A stretch of 64,000 bases of DNA from NCBI RefSeq assembly GCF_040187885.1, contig NZ_JBDPLH010000011.1:1-64000 (forward strand), read 5' to 3'. The position numbers were made by a program, and so were the translations under genes. How positions within the stretch are numbered: the stretch's first letter is position 1; the number at the start of each line of letters is the position of its first letter. This document shows, in pieces, positions 25,431-33,336 of the stretch. The notes beneath the pieces are model-generated. The model was not told the DNA's origin. It saw only the letters and a program-made list of their open reading frames with translations, and made no database searches. Source of the DNA: Roseateles_E cavernae. Lineage in GTDB: Bacteria > Pseudomonadota > Gammaproteobacteria > Burkholderiales > Burkholderiaceae_C.

Positions 25431-27387
25431 GGCCGCTAAGACCGTTTTTGCCCTGCTGTATGTGCTGGCCGCTGCTGCGGCCGGTGCCGACGATCCACCG
25501 AGTCTGGAGGAACTGCTCAAACAGGGCCTGGACCAGCCCTCGCGCGGGGTCGAGGTCAGCGCGGCCTCGCGCTTCGCCCAGAGCGAGGCCCAGGCGCCGG
25601 CCGTCACCTATGTGCTGACCGCCCAGGACATCGCCCGGCTCGGTCTGCGCAGCCTGAGCGATGTGCTGCGCAGCTTGCCCGGGCTTTATGTCAGCAGCAA
25701 CAGCATCTTCAGCTTTGTTTCGGCGCGCGGCCTGGGCCGGGCCGGCGAGTACAACTCGCGCCTGCTGGTGCTGCTGGACGGCATGCGGCTCAACGACAAC
25801 ATCCTCGACGCGGCCCAGGTCGGGCGCGACGCGCTGGTCGATATCGCGCTGATCGAGCGGGTCGAGTTCGCGCCCGGCCCTGGCTCCTCGGTCTATGGCA
25901 ACAATGCCTTTTTCGGCGTGATCAATATCGTCACCCAGCGCGCCGACCGGCTGCAGGGCCTGCGCCTGGGGTTCAGCCAGGCCTCCAGCTCGGAGCGCCA
26001 GGCCTCGGTCTCGCTGGGCCGGCGCGCCGACGGCGGGGCCGAGGGCTGGGTCGGGCTGTCGAGTTTCGAGCAGGATCGCATGCCCGATGCGGTGCAACCG
26101 CCACCGGCCTTGGCGGCGCGCCACCGAGCGCTGGACCGCGACCGCGGCAGCCGTTTGCAGGCGGGTTTTTCCTATCGCGGTCTGAACCTGCGCCTGGGCG
26201 GCAGCGAGCGGCGCCGCCAGCTGCCGGTGTTCGTGTCACCGCTGCAGCCGGAGCGCCTGGAGCCCTCGCTGGATCTGACCCGCAATCACTTCGCCCAGCT
26301 GACACTGGAGCGTGCGCTGAGCGAGGACTGGGATCTGTATGCCGCGCTCGCGCTGCAGCGCGCGCTCTATCGCAATAGCGCGCCCTATGTCGCGGACGAG
26401 AACCAGGGCGCGCTGGCGCTGTACCGCAGTCAGTTCCTCGGCCGCTGGGGCCAGCTGGACCTGCGCCTGGGCTATCAGGGGATCGCGCAGCACTTCCTCA
26501 GCCTGGGCCTGGAGTACCAGCACGATGCGGCCCAGCAGGTCTGGGCCGGCACCGTGGGCGTGCCGCCCTGGGTGGAACGGGACGGCAGTGACCGGCGCCT
26601 GGGCCTGTTCGTGCAGGACGAATGGCGGCTGGCGCCGCGCCACACCCTGGTGCTGGGGCTGCGCCATGACCGCAGCCGCACCGCCGGTGCCAGCCTCAAC
26701 CCGCGCCTGGCCTGGGTCTGGAGCCCGGCCGCACAGACCGGCGTCAAGCTGCTGTACGGCAGCGCCTTCCGGGCTGCCAACCGCGTCGAGGCCGGCAATA
26801 ACGAGGAGCTGGGCGCACCGGCACTGCGCGCCGAGCGGGTGCGCAGCCTGGAGCTGGCCCTGGACCAGGGCCTGAGCGCGCAGTGGCGCTTGCGTGCCTC
26901 GCTGCACCTGAGCCGCATCAGCGGCCTGATACGGCTGAGCCCCGAGTTCCCGGTCTACGAGAACAGCGCCCGGTTGCTCAGCCGCGGTGTGGAGCTGGGG
27001 CTGGAAGGGCGCTGGGCCGGCGGCGGCGAGCTGTCGGCCAGCCTGAGCCTGAACCGGCAGCGCAGCGATGCCGCGACCGATGCGCTCAATACCCAGCCCG
27101 CCAGCCTGCTGAAGCTGCAGGCCAGCCAGCCGCTGGGGCCGCTGCGGCTGTCGGCCCAGTGGCTGTCGGCCGGCGCGCGGCGCGTGCTGGACCAGCGCCA
27201 GGGGGCTTACGGCATCGTCAATCTGCAGCTGCTGTGGCCCGTCGAGACGCGCAGCGAGCTGGCGCTGGGACTCTACAACCTGGCCGACAAGCGCTACGCC
27301 GAGTTCACCGAGCCCGGCAGCCTGCTGCCGCTGCGCCAGGAGGGTCGGGTCTTGCGCCTGAGTCTGAGCCGGCGTTTCGAGCCATGA
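25423..27387 (+). CDS. TonB-dependent receptor of the YfiR-associated type
   Basis: 654 aa outer-membrane beta-barrel. Signal peptide MSKAAKTVFALLYVLAAAAAGA, then SLEELLKQGLD and a plug domain with PAVTYVLTAQDIARLG, LLVLLDGMRLND and GPGSSVYGNNAFFGVINIVT, followed by barrel strands to a C-terminal LRLSLSRRFEP. The SLEELL...VTAxDI plug belongs to a receptor group that often sits beside YfiR/DUF4154 and GGDEF or kinase genes. Starts inside the end of the cyclase gene and overlaps yfiR as ATGA, so all three are coupled. It could be a signalling receptor rather than a nutrient importer; ligand unknown. Confidence 0.9.
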   Translation: MSKAAKTVFALLYVLAAAAAGADDPPSLEELLKQGLDQPSRGVEVSAASRFAQSEAQAPAVTYVLTAQDIARLGLRSLSDVLRSLPGLYVSSNSIFSFVSARGLGRAGEYNSRLLVLLDGMRLNDNILDAAQVGRDALVDIALIERVEFAPGPGSSVYGNNAFFGVINIVTQRADRLQGLRLGFSQASSSERQASVSLGRRADGGAEGWVGLSSFEQDRMPDAVQPPPALAARHRALDRDRGSRLQAGFSYRGLNLRLGGSERRRQLPVFVSPLQPERLEPSLDLTRNHFAQLTLERALSEDWDLYAALALQRALYRNSAPYVADENQGALALYRSQFLGRWGQLDLRLGYQGIAQHFLSLGLEYQHDAAQQVWAGTVGVPPWVERDGSDRRLGLFVQDEWRLAPRHTLVLGLRHDRSRTAGASLNPRLAWVWSPAAQTGVKLLYGSAFRAANRVEAGNNEELGAPALRAERVRSLELALDQGLSAQWRLRASLHLSRISGLIRLSPEFPVYENSARLLSRGVELGLEGRWAGGGELSASLSLNRQRSDAATDALNTQPASLLKLQASQPLGPLRLSAQWLSAGARRVLDQRQGAYGIVNLQLLWPVETRSELALGLYNLADKRYAEFTEPGSLLPLRQEGRVLRLSLSRRFEP

Positions 27388-27902
27388 GCAAGGTCTGGCT
27401 GCCGCTGGCCTGGCTGCTGGTGCTGGCGGCACCGGCCGCCGCGAACGAGCCGGTGCCCGACGATGCGCGGCTGAAGGCGGCCTTCATCTACCGCTTTGCC
27501 CAGTTCACCGGCTGGCCGCCACCGCCGCTGCGCAGCTTCACGCTGTGCCTGGCCGGCACGTCGCCGGAGCTGGCGGCGGCGCTGCGCGAGCAGTTGCGCA
27601 GGCCCTGGGGCGGGCTGCTGCCGGAGCTGGCGCTGCCGGAGCGGCCCGAGCAGGCACGCCACTGCCAGTTGCTGGTGCTGGGCGAGCTCGGGCGCGCCGA
27701 GCTGCGGCGCTGGATGCTGGCGCTGGACGCCAGTCCGGTGCTGCTGGTGGCCGACAGCCCCGAGGCCTTTCGCGCCGGCGCCGACATCGGCCTGATCCAG
27801 GAGCCCAACAACCTGGCGTTTCGCGTCAATCTCAGCGAAAGCCGGCGCCGTGGCCTGGTGCTGAGCGCGCAGATGCTGAAGCTGGCGCGCGAGGTGCGGT
27901 AG
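27384..27902 (+). CDS. YfiR-family (DUF4154) periplasmic protein
   Basis: 172 aa with a signal peptide (SKVWLPLAWLLVLAAPAAA) and the family signature LKAAFIYRFAQFTGWP right after it, plus later GADIGLIQEPNNLAFRVNL and a closing LSAQMLKLAREV. In Pseudomonas, YfiR represses the cyclase YfiN from the periplasm and is released by envelope signals. Here the likely target is the CHASE8-type cyclase two genes upstream, with the TonB-type receptor taking the place of the outer-membrane lipoprotein YfiB. Confidence 0.88.
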   Translation: MSKVWLPLAWLLVLAAPAAANEPVPDDARLKAAFIYRFAQFTGWPPPPLRSFTLCLAGTSPELAAALREQLRRPWGGLLPELALPERPEQARHCQLLVLGELGRAELRRWMLALDASPVLLVADSPEAFRAGADIGLIQEPNNLAFRVNLSESRRRGLVLSAQMLKLAREVR

Positions 27903-27909
27903 CGGGTTG

Positions 27910-27927
27910 CCCCCTAGGCCTAGGGGG
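27910..27927. repeat. 18-bp perfect palindrome
   Basis: CCCCCTAGGCCTAGGGGG, eight bases after the yfiR stop. It can form a hairpin on either strand but has no T-tract. It could end the operon, bind a dimeric protein, or be a dispersed repeat element. Confidence 0.6.
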
Positions 27928-28035
27928 GCATGCCGACATCCTGCATCCATCCGGGCCGGGCTGCGTACAGAGCCTGCAGCGCCGGTTCGAGAGCCTCGCG
28001 TCGGTGTGTCTGCGCATACGCACAGGAGTTCTTCC

Positions 28036-28908
28036 ATGCCATTCTTCGCTCGCACCGGTGCCGCCTTGCTCGCCTTGAGCGCCGGCGCCGCCCAGGCCGT
28101 CACCCTGGTGGGCATCAACAGCCAGAACCAGCTCACCCGCTTCGACACCGCCAATATCGGCGCGGCCGTCAACAAGGACATCAGCGGCCTGGATGCCGGT
28201 GATCGCTTCGTCGGCATCGACACCCGGCCCTCGGACGGCAAGATCTATGGCGTGACCTTGTCCAACCGGCTCTACACGCTGGACGAGATGACGGGCGCGA
28301 CCAGCTTTGTCGCCAATCTGAGCAGCGCCGTGGTCCAGGGCAATCTCGCCTATGGTCTGGACTTCAATCCGGTGGCCGATGCCGGCACCGGCGCCTCGCT
28401 GCGCCTGATCAGCTCGGCCGGCGGCAATTTCGCCGTCAATGCGCTGACCGGTGCGGTCGGCAATGCCGCCAACACCGTGGCGCCGGGCTATACCGCCGTG
28501 GCCTACACCAACTCGATGCCGGGGCAGGGCGGCGCGCCGGCCGGCGGCACCGCGCTGTACTACATCGACAGTGCCAATGACACGCTGGCGTTCGCCTCCT
28601 CGGCCTTCAATACGCCGACGATCACGACGGTCGGTTCGCTGGGCGTCGATGTGCTGCGGGCCAATGGCTTCGAGATCCTCGGCAACGGCCAGGCCTGGGC
28701 GGCGCTGAATGTCGATGCCGGCCCGGCGTTGAGCACATCGCTCTACAGCATCGATCTGCGCACCGGGCAGGCCAGCCTGGCCGGCGCCTACAACGGCACC
28801 TTGTCGGGCCTGACGGTCAGCGCGGTGCCCGAGCCGCAGACCTACGCGATGTTGCTGCTGGGCCTGCTGGCGGTCGGTGGGGTGGCGCGCAGGCGAGCGC
28901 GCGTCTGA
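28036..28908 (+). CDS. DUF4394 protein with PEP-CTERM sorting signal
   Basis: 290 aa. Signal peptide (to about AAQA, residue 19), then a DUF4394 beta-propeller-like body with FVGIDTRPSDGKIYGVT and repeated LYxID-type strands, and a C-terminal VPEPQTYAMLLLGLLAVGG-VARRR sorting tail (PEP motif, hydrophobic helix, Arg cluster). It would be cut by exosortase and released or anchored at the surface with exopolysaccharide; exosortase is not in the window. The ATG has AGGAG nine bases upstream. It converges on fliR with 24 bp between stops. Confidence 0.88.
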   Translation: MPFFARTGAALLALSAGAAQAVTLVGINSQNQLTRFDTANIGAAVNKDISGLDAGDRFVGIDTRPSDGKIYGVTLSNRLYTLDEMTGATSFVANLSSAVVQGNLAYGLDFNPVADAGTGASLRLISSAGGNFAVNALTGAVGNAANTVAPGYTAVAYTNSMPGQGGAPAGGTALYYIDSANDTLAFASSAFNTPTITTVGSLGVDVLRANGFEILGNGQAWAALNVDAGPALSTSLYSIDLRTGQASLAGAYNGTLSGLTVSAVPEPQTYAMLLLGLLAVGGVARRRARV

Positions 28909-28932
28909 GCCAGCGCCTCGCTCTGGCCGTCT

Positions 28933-29697
28933 TCAGCCGAAGGCGGCCAGCATGCGCTCCAGCGCCACCATAAAAGGCATCTGCATCAGCGGCAGCGTGG
29001 CCAGCATGCCCACCAGGCCGATGCTGACGGTCAGCGGAAAACCGACCGCGAAGACGGTGATCTGCGGCGCGACGCGGGCGATCACGCCCAGCACCAGATT
29101 GACGAACATCAGCATCGTGATCAACGGCAGCGCGATCCACAGGCCGATATGGAAGATCTGCGCGCCCCAGACCTGGGGCTGGGCCACGCGCAGGAAACGG
29201 AAGGGCTCGTCGCCGACCGGGAAGGCCGTGAAGCTCTGTATCAGCGCGTTGATCAGCAGTAGGTGGCCGTTGATCGCGATGAACAGAAAGGCCACCATCG
29301 CGCCGAAGAAGCGCGCGCTGGCCGTGCCTTGGCTGCCGGTCGCGGGGTCGAAGAAGCCGGCGAAGTTCAGGCCCATCTGCAGGCCCACCAGCTCGCCGGC
29401 GAACTCCAGCGCCGCGAACACGATGCGCACCGCGAAGCCCAGCGACAGGCCGATCAGCAGCTGCTGCGCGATCAGCATCAGCAGCAGCGGTGGCGAGTCC
29501 AGCGGCACCACCGGCATCGCCGGCAGCGAGGGCTGGGCCGCCAGCGAGATGAACAGCGCCAGACCCACGCGCACCCGCATCGGCACATTGCGCTGGCTGA
29601 AGATGGGCATGCCGGCAAACAGCGCCAAGGTGCGGATGAAGGGCCACAGCAGCGGCGTCAGCCACTGCAGCAGTTGGGCCTCGGTGAAAGAAAACAT
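28933..29697 (-). CDS. fliR: flagellar export apparatus protein FliR
   Basis: 254 aa inner-membrane protein with about six helices and FliR signatures FVNLVLGVIARVAPQITVFAVGFP in the C-terminal half and MPIFSQRNVPMRVRVGLALF near the N-terminus. With FliP and FliQ it forms the export gate inside the MS ring. Last gene of the fli operon running from fliF. Confidence 0.95.
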   Translation of the reverse strand: MFSFTEAQLLQWLTPLLWPFIRTLALFAGMPIFSQRNVPMRVRVGLALFISLAAQPSLPAMPVVPLDSPPLLLMLIAQQLLIGLSLGFAVRIVFAALEFAGELVGLQMGLNFAGFFDPATGSQGTASARFFGAMVAFLFIAINGHLLLINALIQSFTAFPVGDEPFRFLRVAQPQVWGAQIFHIGLWIALPLITMLMFVNLVLGVIARVAPQITVFAVGFPLTVSIGLVGMLATLPLMQMPFMVALERMLAAFG

Positions 29698-29707
29698 CGA
29701 CGCCGTG

Positions 29708-29977
29708 TCAGCCGACGACCTGCGGAATCGTCTGCAAGGTGCGCTGGATGTACTCGACCAGCGTGGTCACCATCCAGGGGCCGGCCACCGCCATCACCAG
29801 CACGGCGGCGACGACCTTGGGCACGAAGCTCAGGGTCGCCTCGTTGATCTGGGTGGCGGCCTGGAACACGCTGACCAGCACGCCCACCGCCAGCACGGTC
29901 AGCAGGATGGGTGCGGCCACCAGCAGCAACATGTAGAGGCCTTCCTGGCCGAAGGTGAAGACTTGTTGTGCATCCAT
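29708..29977 (-). CDS. fliQ: flagellar export apparatus protein FliQ
   Basis: 89 aa with two helices (LYMLLLVAAPILLTVLAVGVLVSVF and VAAVLVMAVAGPWMVTTLVEYI), the usual FliQ size and layout, including QINEATLSFVPK between them. It lies between fliP and fliR with 10-16 bp gaps. Part of the FliPQR gate. Confidence 0.95.
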   Translation of the reverse strand: MDAQQVFTFGQEGLYMLLLVAAPILLTVLAVGVLVSVFQAATQINEATLSFVPKVVAAVLVMAVAGPWMVTTLVEYIQRTLQTIPQVVG

Positions 29978-29993
29978 GGGCTTGTCTCTGGGC

Positions 29994-30788
29994 TCAGGTC
30001 ACGAAGGAGGCGGCCAGCGAACCCAGCAGCAGGTTCCAGCCATCGGCCAGCACGAACAGCATCAGCTTGAAGGGCAGGGCCACCAGCACCGGGCTCAGCA
30101 TCATCATGCCCAGGCTCATCAGCACGCTGGAGACGATCATGTCGATCACCAGAAAGGGAATGAAGATCAGAAAGGCGATCTGGAAGGCCGACTTCAGCTC
30201 GCTGGTGACAAAGGCCGGCACCAGCACCTTGAAGGGCACATCCTCGGGCTTGATGTCGCCTTCCAGCTTGGCCAGGCGCGAGAACAGCGCGACATCGGCC
30301 TGGCGGGTCTGCTTCAGCATGAAGCCGCGCATCGGCACCTCGGCGCGCTGCAGGGCCACATCGAAGCCGATGGTGCCGGCCGAGTAGGGTTGCCAGGCCT
30401 CGGCATAGACCTTGTCCAGCGTGGGACTCATCACGAAGAAGGTCAGGAACAGCGACAGGCCGACGATCACCTGATTCGGCGGCGCCGCCTGGGTGCCCAG
30501 GGCCTGGCGCATCAGCGAGAGCACGATGACGATGCGGGTGAAGCCGGTCATCATCAAGAGCACGGCCGGCAGGAAGCCCAGGGCGGTGAAGAACAGCAGG
30601 GTCTGGATCGGCACCGAGTAGCTGCTGCCGCCGGCACCCTGGCCGATGATCAGCGGCAAGGTCGCGGGCGCGCCGCCGGTCTGGGCCAGCGCTGCGGCGG
30701 CGCCGGACAGCAGAAACAGCAGGGTCAGGCCTTGCCTGAGCCGGGAATGTCGGCGGGGATCAGGGCGCACGCTGGTCTCCGCTGCCAT
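29994..30788 (-). CDS. fliP: flagellar export apparatus protein FliP
   Basis: 264 aa. N-terminal hydrophobic signal-like segment (about 17-37), then the FliP core: TALGFLPAVLLMMTGFTRIVIVLSLMRQALGTQ, NQVIVGLSLFLTFFVMSP, and C-terminal FLVIDMIVSSVLMSLGMMMLSPVLVALPFK. Main component of the FliP5Q4R1 export gate. The start overlaps the end of fliO by 29 bp. Confidence 0.96.
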   Translation of the reverse strand: MAAETSVRPDPRRHSRLRQGLTLLFLLSGAAAALAQTGGAPATLPLIIGQGAGGSSYSVPIQTLLFFTALGFLPAVLLMMTGFTRIVIVLSLMRQALGTQAAPPNQVIVGLSLFLTFFVMSPTLDKVYAEAWQPYSAGTIGFDVALQRAEVPMRGFMLKQTRQADVALFSRLAKLEGDIKPEDVPFKVLVPAFVTSELKSAFQIAFLIFIPFLVIDMIVSSVLMSLGMMMLSPVLVALPFKLMLFVLADGWNLLLGSLAASFVT

Positions 30789-31116
30789 CTTTCTTGAGTC
30801 GCGCCATCAGCATCTGCGCGAACGGGGCGGCGGCGGCCGGGCCCGCCGCACCCTCGGGCTGCGGCGGCAGCACATGCAGGGTGCTGATCTGCTGCGCGGT
30901 GACGCCCAGCACCAGCCAGCGGCGGTCCTCGCCCTGGCCGACCTCGACGGTCACCAGGCGCTGGTTCGGCGAGAGCTGCAGCACCGCGACGGTGCGCATC
31001 TGGCCGTGGGTGCCGGCTGCGCCGCCCAGCGGCGTGCGCTTGAGCAGCCACAGCAGGGCCGGTATCAGCGCCAGGATGGCGAAGAACCAGAAGATAGGCA
31101 GGAGGTTGTTGCTCAT
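30760..31116 (-). CDS. fliO: flagellar biosynthetic protein FliO
   Basis: 118 aa: one N-terminal helix (LPIFWFFAILALIPALLWLL), then a short cytoplasmic domain with VAVLQLSPNQRLVTVEVGQGEDRRWLVLGV, the characteristic FliO block. FliO is a chaperone for FliP ring assembly. It ends inside fliP; the 92-bp gap to fliN contains small GC-rich inverted repeats that might trim transcription within the operon. Confidence 0.92.
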   Translation of the reverse strand: MSNNLLPIFWFFAILALIPALLWLLKRTPLGGAAGTHGQMRTVAVLQLSPNQRLVTVEVGQGEDRRWLVLGVTAQQISTLHVLPPQPEGAAGPAAAAPFAQMLMARLKKDGSGDQRAP

Positions 31117-31208
31117 GCCGCCGATTGTGGGCCGGGCCAGGCCCGGTCAATCGTGCTTGGAAGCGGGGCTTTCGGCCCGAGTTCGGGCCTTGGGCTCGGT
31201 TCCTGGGG

Positions 31209-31646
31209 TCAGGCCTTGCTGAGGCGGCGCATGCGCTCCGAGGGCGTGACGATATCGGTCAGCCGGATGCCGAACTTGTCGTTCACCACCACGACCTCGC
31301 CCTGGGCGATCAGATAGCCGTTGACCAGCACATCCATCGGCTCGCCGGCCAGCGCGTCGAGCTCGACCACCGAGCCCTGGGCCAGCTGCAGGATGTTCTT
31401 GATCGGGATGCGGGTGCGCCCCAGCTCCACGGTCAGCTGGACCGGGATGTCCAGAATCATATTGATGTCGCTGCCCGGCATATTGCTGGGCGTCGGCGTG
31501 AAGTTCGCGAAGCTGGCCGGCGCCACCTGCTCGGCGGCGGCCTGCACCTCGTCGGCCACTTCGGCCGGCTTGGCTTCGGCCAGCGCGGCGGCCCATTCGG
31601 CCGCCATTGCGTCCTGTTCGTCTTGAGAGGGGCTATCAGGTGGCAT
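31209..31646 (-). CDS. fliN: flagellar motor switch protein FliN
   Basis: 145 aa from the ATG at 31646, preceded by GGGAG; an upstream in-frame reading would enter fliM. A variable acidic N-terminus is followed by the SpoA domain: ILDIPVQLTVELGRTRIPIKNILQLAQGSVVELD and GEVVVVNDKFGIRLTDIV. C-ring component with FliM and FliG, controlling rotation direction. It overlaps fliM by 11 bp. Confidence 0.96.
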   Translation of the reverse strand: MPPDSPSQDEQDAMAAEWAAALAEAKPAEVADEVQAAAEQVAPASFANFTPTPSNMPGSDINMILDIPVQLTVELGRTRIPIKNILQLAQGSVVELDALAGEPMDVLVNGYLIAQGEVVVVNDKFGIRLTDIVTPSERMRRLSKA

Positions 31647-32640
31647 CACGGGCTCCCAGCCAACCCGCATCCGGGGCGGTCAGCATCTTGTCTACTTTCA
31701 GGGCGTACTTGCCGTTCGAGGTGCCGTAGTGGCAGTCGAACACCGGCACGCCATCGATCTTGGTCTTGATGATGGGGTCCAGGTCCAGCTCGATGAAGTC
31801 GCCGGGCTTGAAGGCCAGCAACTGCTCGACGGTGGCCGGCGCATGGCCCAGCTCGGCCACCAGCTCGACCTCGGCCGCCTGGATCTGGTGCTTCAGCAGA
31901 TTGACCCAGCGCCGGTCGGGCTCGGAGGAGTCGCCCTGCGTGGTGCTGTAGAGCACATCGCGAATCGGTTCCAGCGTCGAGTAGGGAATGCAGAAATAGA
32001 CGGTGCCGCTGGTCTCGCCGATCTCCAGCGTGAACGAGGTCGAGACGACGATCTCGCTGGGCGTGGCGATATTGGCGAACTGCGGCTGCATCTCCGAGCG
32101 CTGGTAGTCCAGCTCCAGCGGGTAGATGCCCATCCAGGCCTTTTTGTACTCGGCGACGATCACCTCGACCAGGCGCAGGATCACGCGCTGCTCGGTGGCC
32201 GAGAAATCGCGACCCTCGATGCGGGCGTGGAACTTGCCGATGCCGCCGAACAGCGAATCGATCACCGCGAACACCAGCGTCGGGTCGCAGACGATCAGGC
32301 CATTGCCGCGCAGCGGCTTGACCGAGACGATGTTGAAGTTGGTCGGGACGACGATCTCACGCAGGAAGGCGCTGTACTTCTGCACCTTGATGCCGCCGAT
32401 CGCGACCTCGGGGCTTTTGCGGATGAAGTTGAACAGGCCGATGCGGATATTGCGGGCGAAACGCTCGTTGATGATCTCCATCGTGGGCATGCGCCCACGC
32501 ACGATGCGTTCCTGGCTGGCCAGGTTGTAGTCGCGTATGCCGCCGACCTGCTCCTCTTCCGCTTCGAGCTTCTGGCTCTCGCCGGTAATGCCTTGCAGCA
32601 GGGCATCGACTTCGTCTTGCGAAAGGATTTGCTGATTCAT
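31636..32640 (-). CDS. fliM: flagellar motor switch protein FliM
   Basis: 334 aa. The N-terminal CheY-P-binding segment is readable (LSQDEVDALLQGI, residues 6-18), followed by the CheC-like middle domain with FARNIRIGLFNFIRKSPEV and a C-terminal SpoA domain (LDLDPIIKTKIDGVPVFDCHYG). This is where CheY-P switches rotation. Operon position between fliL and fliN is conserved. Confidence 0.97.
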   Translation of the reverse strand: MNQQILSQDEVDALLQGITGESQKLEAEEEQVGGIRDYNLASQERIVRGRMPTMEIINERFARNIRIGLFNFIRKSPEVAIGGIKVQKYSAFLREIVVPTNFNIVSVKPLRGNGLIVCDPTLVFAVIDSLFGGIGKFHARIEGRDFSATEQRVILRLVEVIVAEYKKAWMGIYPLELDYQRSEMQPQFANIATPSEIVVSTSFTLEIGETSGTVYFCIPYSTLEPIRDVLYSTTQGDSSEPDRRWVNLLKHQIQAAEVELVAELGHAPATVEQLLAFKPGDFIELDLDPIIKTKIDGVPVFDCHYGTSNGKYALKVDKMLTAPDAGWLGARDAT

Positions 32641-32652
32641 GATGGTGAATCG

Positions 32653-33222
32653 CTATTGGACGATGAAGCTGGAGAACAGCACATTGCTGATCGGGCTGAC
32701 GACATTGCGTTTCTTCTTGCGCTTTTTCTTCGTCGTGTCCTCATCGTCCTCGTCATCGATCTCGATGCCCATCGGGCGCAGCGACTCGCGCATGATGTCG
32801 CGCGCCAGCTTTTCCTTGCCCTCCAGGGTCAGCAATTCGACCGAGGTCTTGTGCGACAGCACCATCAGCACATTGCTGCGGATCGCCGGCATATAGAGCT
32901 TGAGCTGCTCGGCGAACTTGGCGTCGGCCACTTCCAGCGTGATGCCGATCTGGGCAAAGCGGTCCACTTCCTTGTCGGCCAGATTGACGGTGAAGGGCTC
33001 CAGCGGCACGAACACCGGCGGCGTGCCGGGCTTGACTTCCGAGTGATGGGCGGCCGCCGGGGCGGCGGACTCGCCGTCTTCGTCCTCGGCCGGCTTCTTC
33101 TTCAGCAGCAGCAGCGCGGCAACACCCACCAAGGCCAGCACCAGCACGGCCACCACGATGATGACGAGCTTCTTCTTGCCCCCGCCTGCGGGGGCCGCAT
33201 CGCCGGCGGCGGCTGTAGCCAT
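32653..33222 (-). CDS. fliL: flagellar basal body-associated protein FliL
   Basis: 189 aa. A short Ala/Gly-rich cytoplasmic start, one helix (KKLVIIVVAVLVLALVGVAALLL, about 18-40), then a periplasmic domain with PVFVPLEPFTVNLAD. FliL stabilises stators around the rotor. An unusual basic run (KKKRKKKR) lies near the C-terminus just before the last strand, where a TxxVLFSSFIVQ-type FliL ending is otherwise typical. AAGGAG precedes the ATG; the 114-bp gap to fliK holds no promoter I can call. Confidence 0.93.
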   Translation of the reverse strand: MATAAAGDAAPAGGGKKKLVIIVVAVLVLALVGVAALLLLKKKPAEDEDGESAAPAAAHHSEVKPGTPPVFVPLEPFTVNLADKEVDRFAQIGITLEVADAKFAEQLKLYMPAIRSNVLMVLSHKTSVELLTLEGKEKLARDIMRESLRPMGIEIDDEDDEDTTKKKRKKKRNVVSPISNVLFSSFIVQ

Positions 33223-33336
33223 ATCAACTCCTTGTCAATGCGGCCCGTGCAGGCCGCCGATAACTCGCATTATTCGGCCATATGGGCCGGGCCAAGCTCC
33301 GAAAAGCCGGGTTTTGACGATCATGTTCACGCCCGC

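Noticed and set aside
31117..31208. GC-rich inverted repeats between fliN and fliO
   Set aside because: Short GC palindromes are common at this base composition and no T-run follows.
33270..33284. GCCGATAA on the plus strand in the fliL/fliK gap
   Set aside because: It points away from any gene on that strand.
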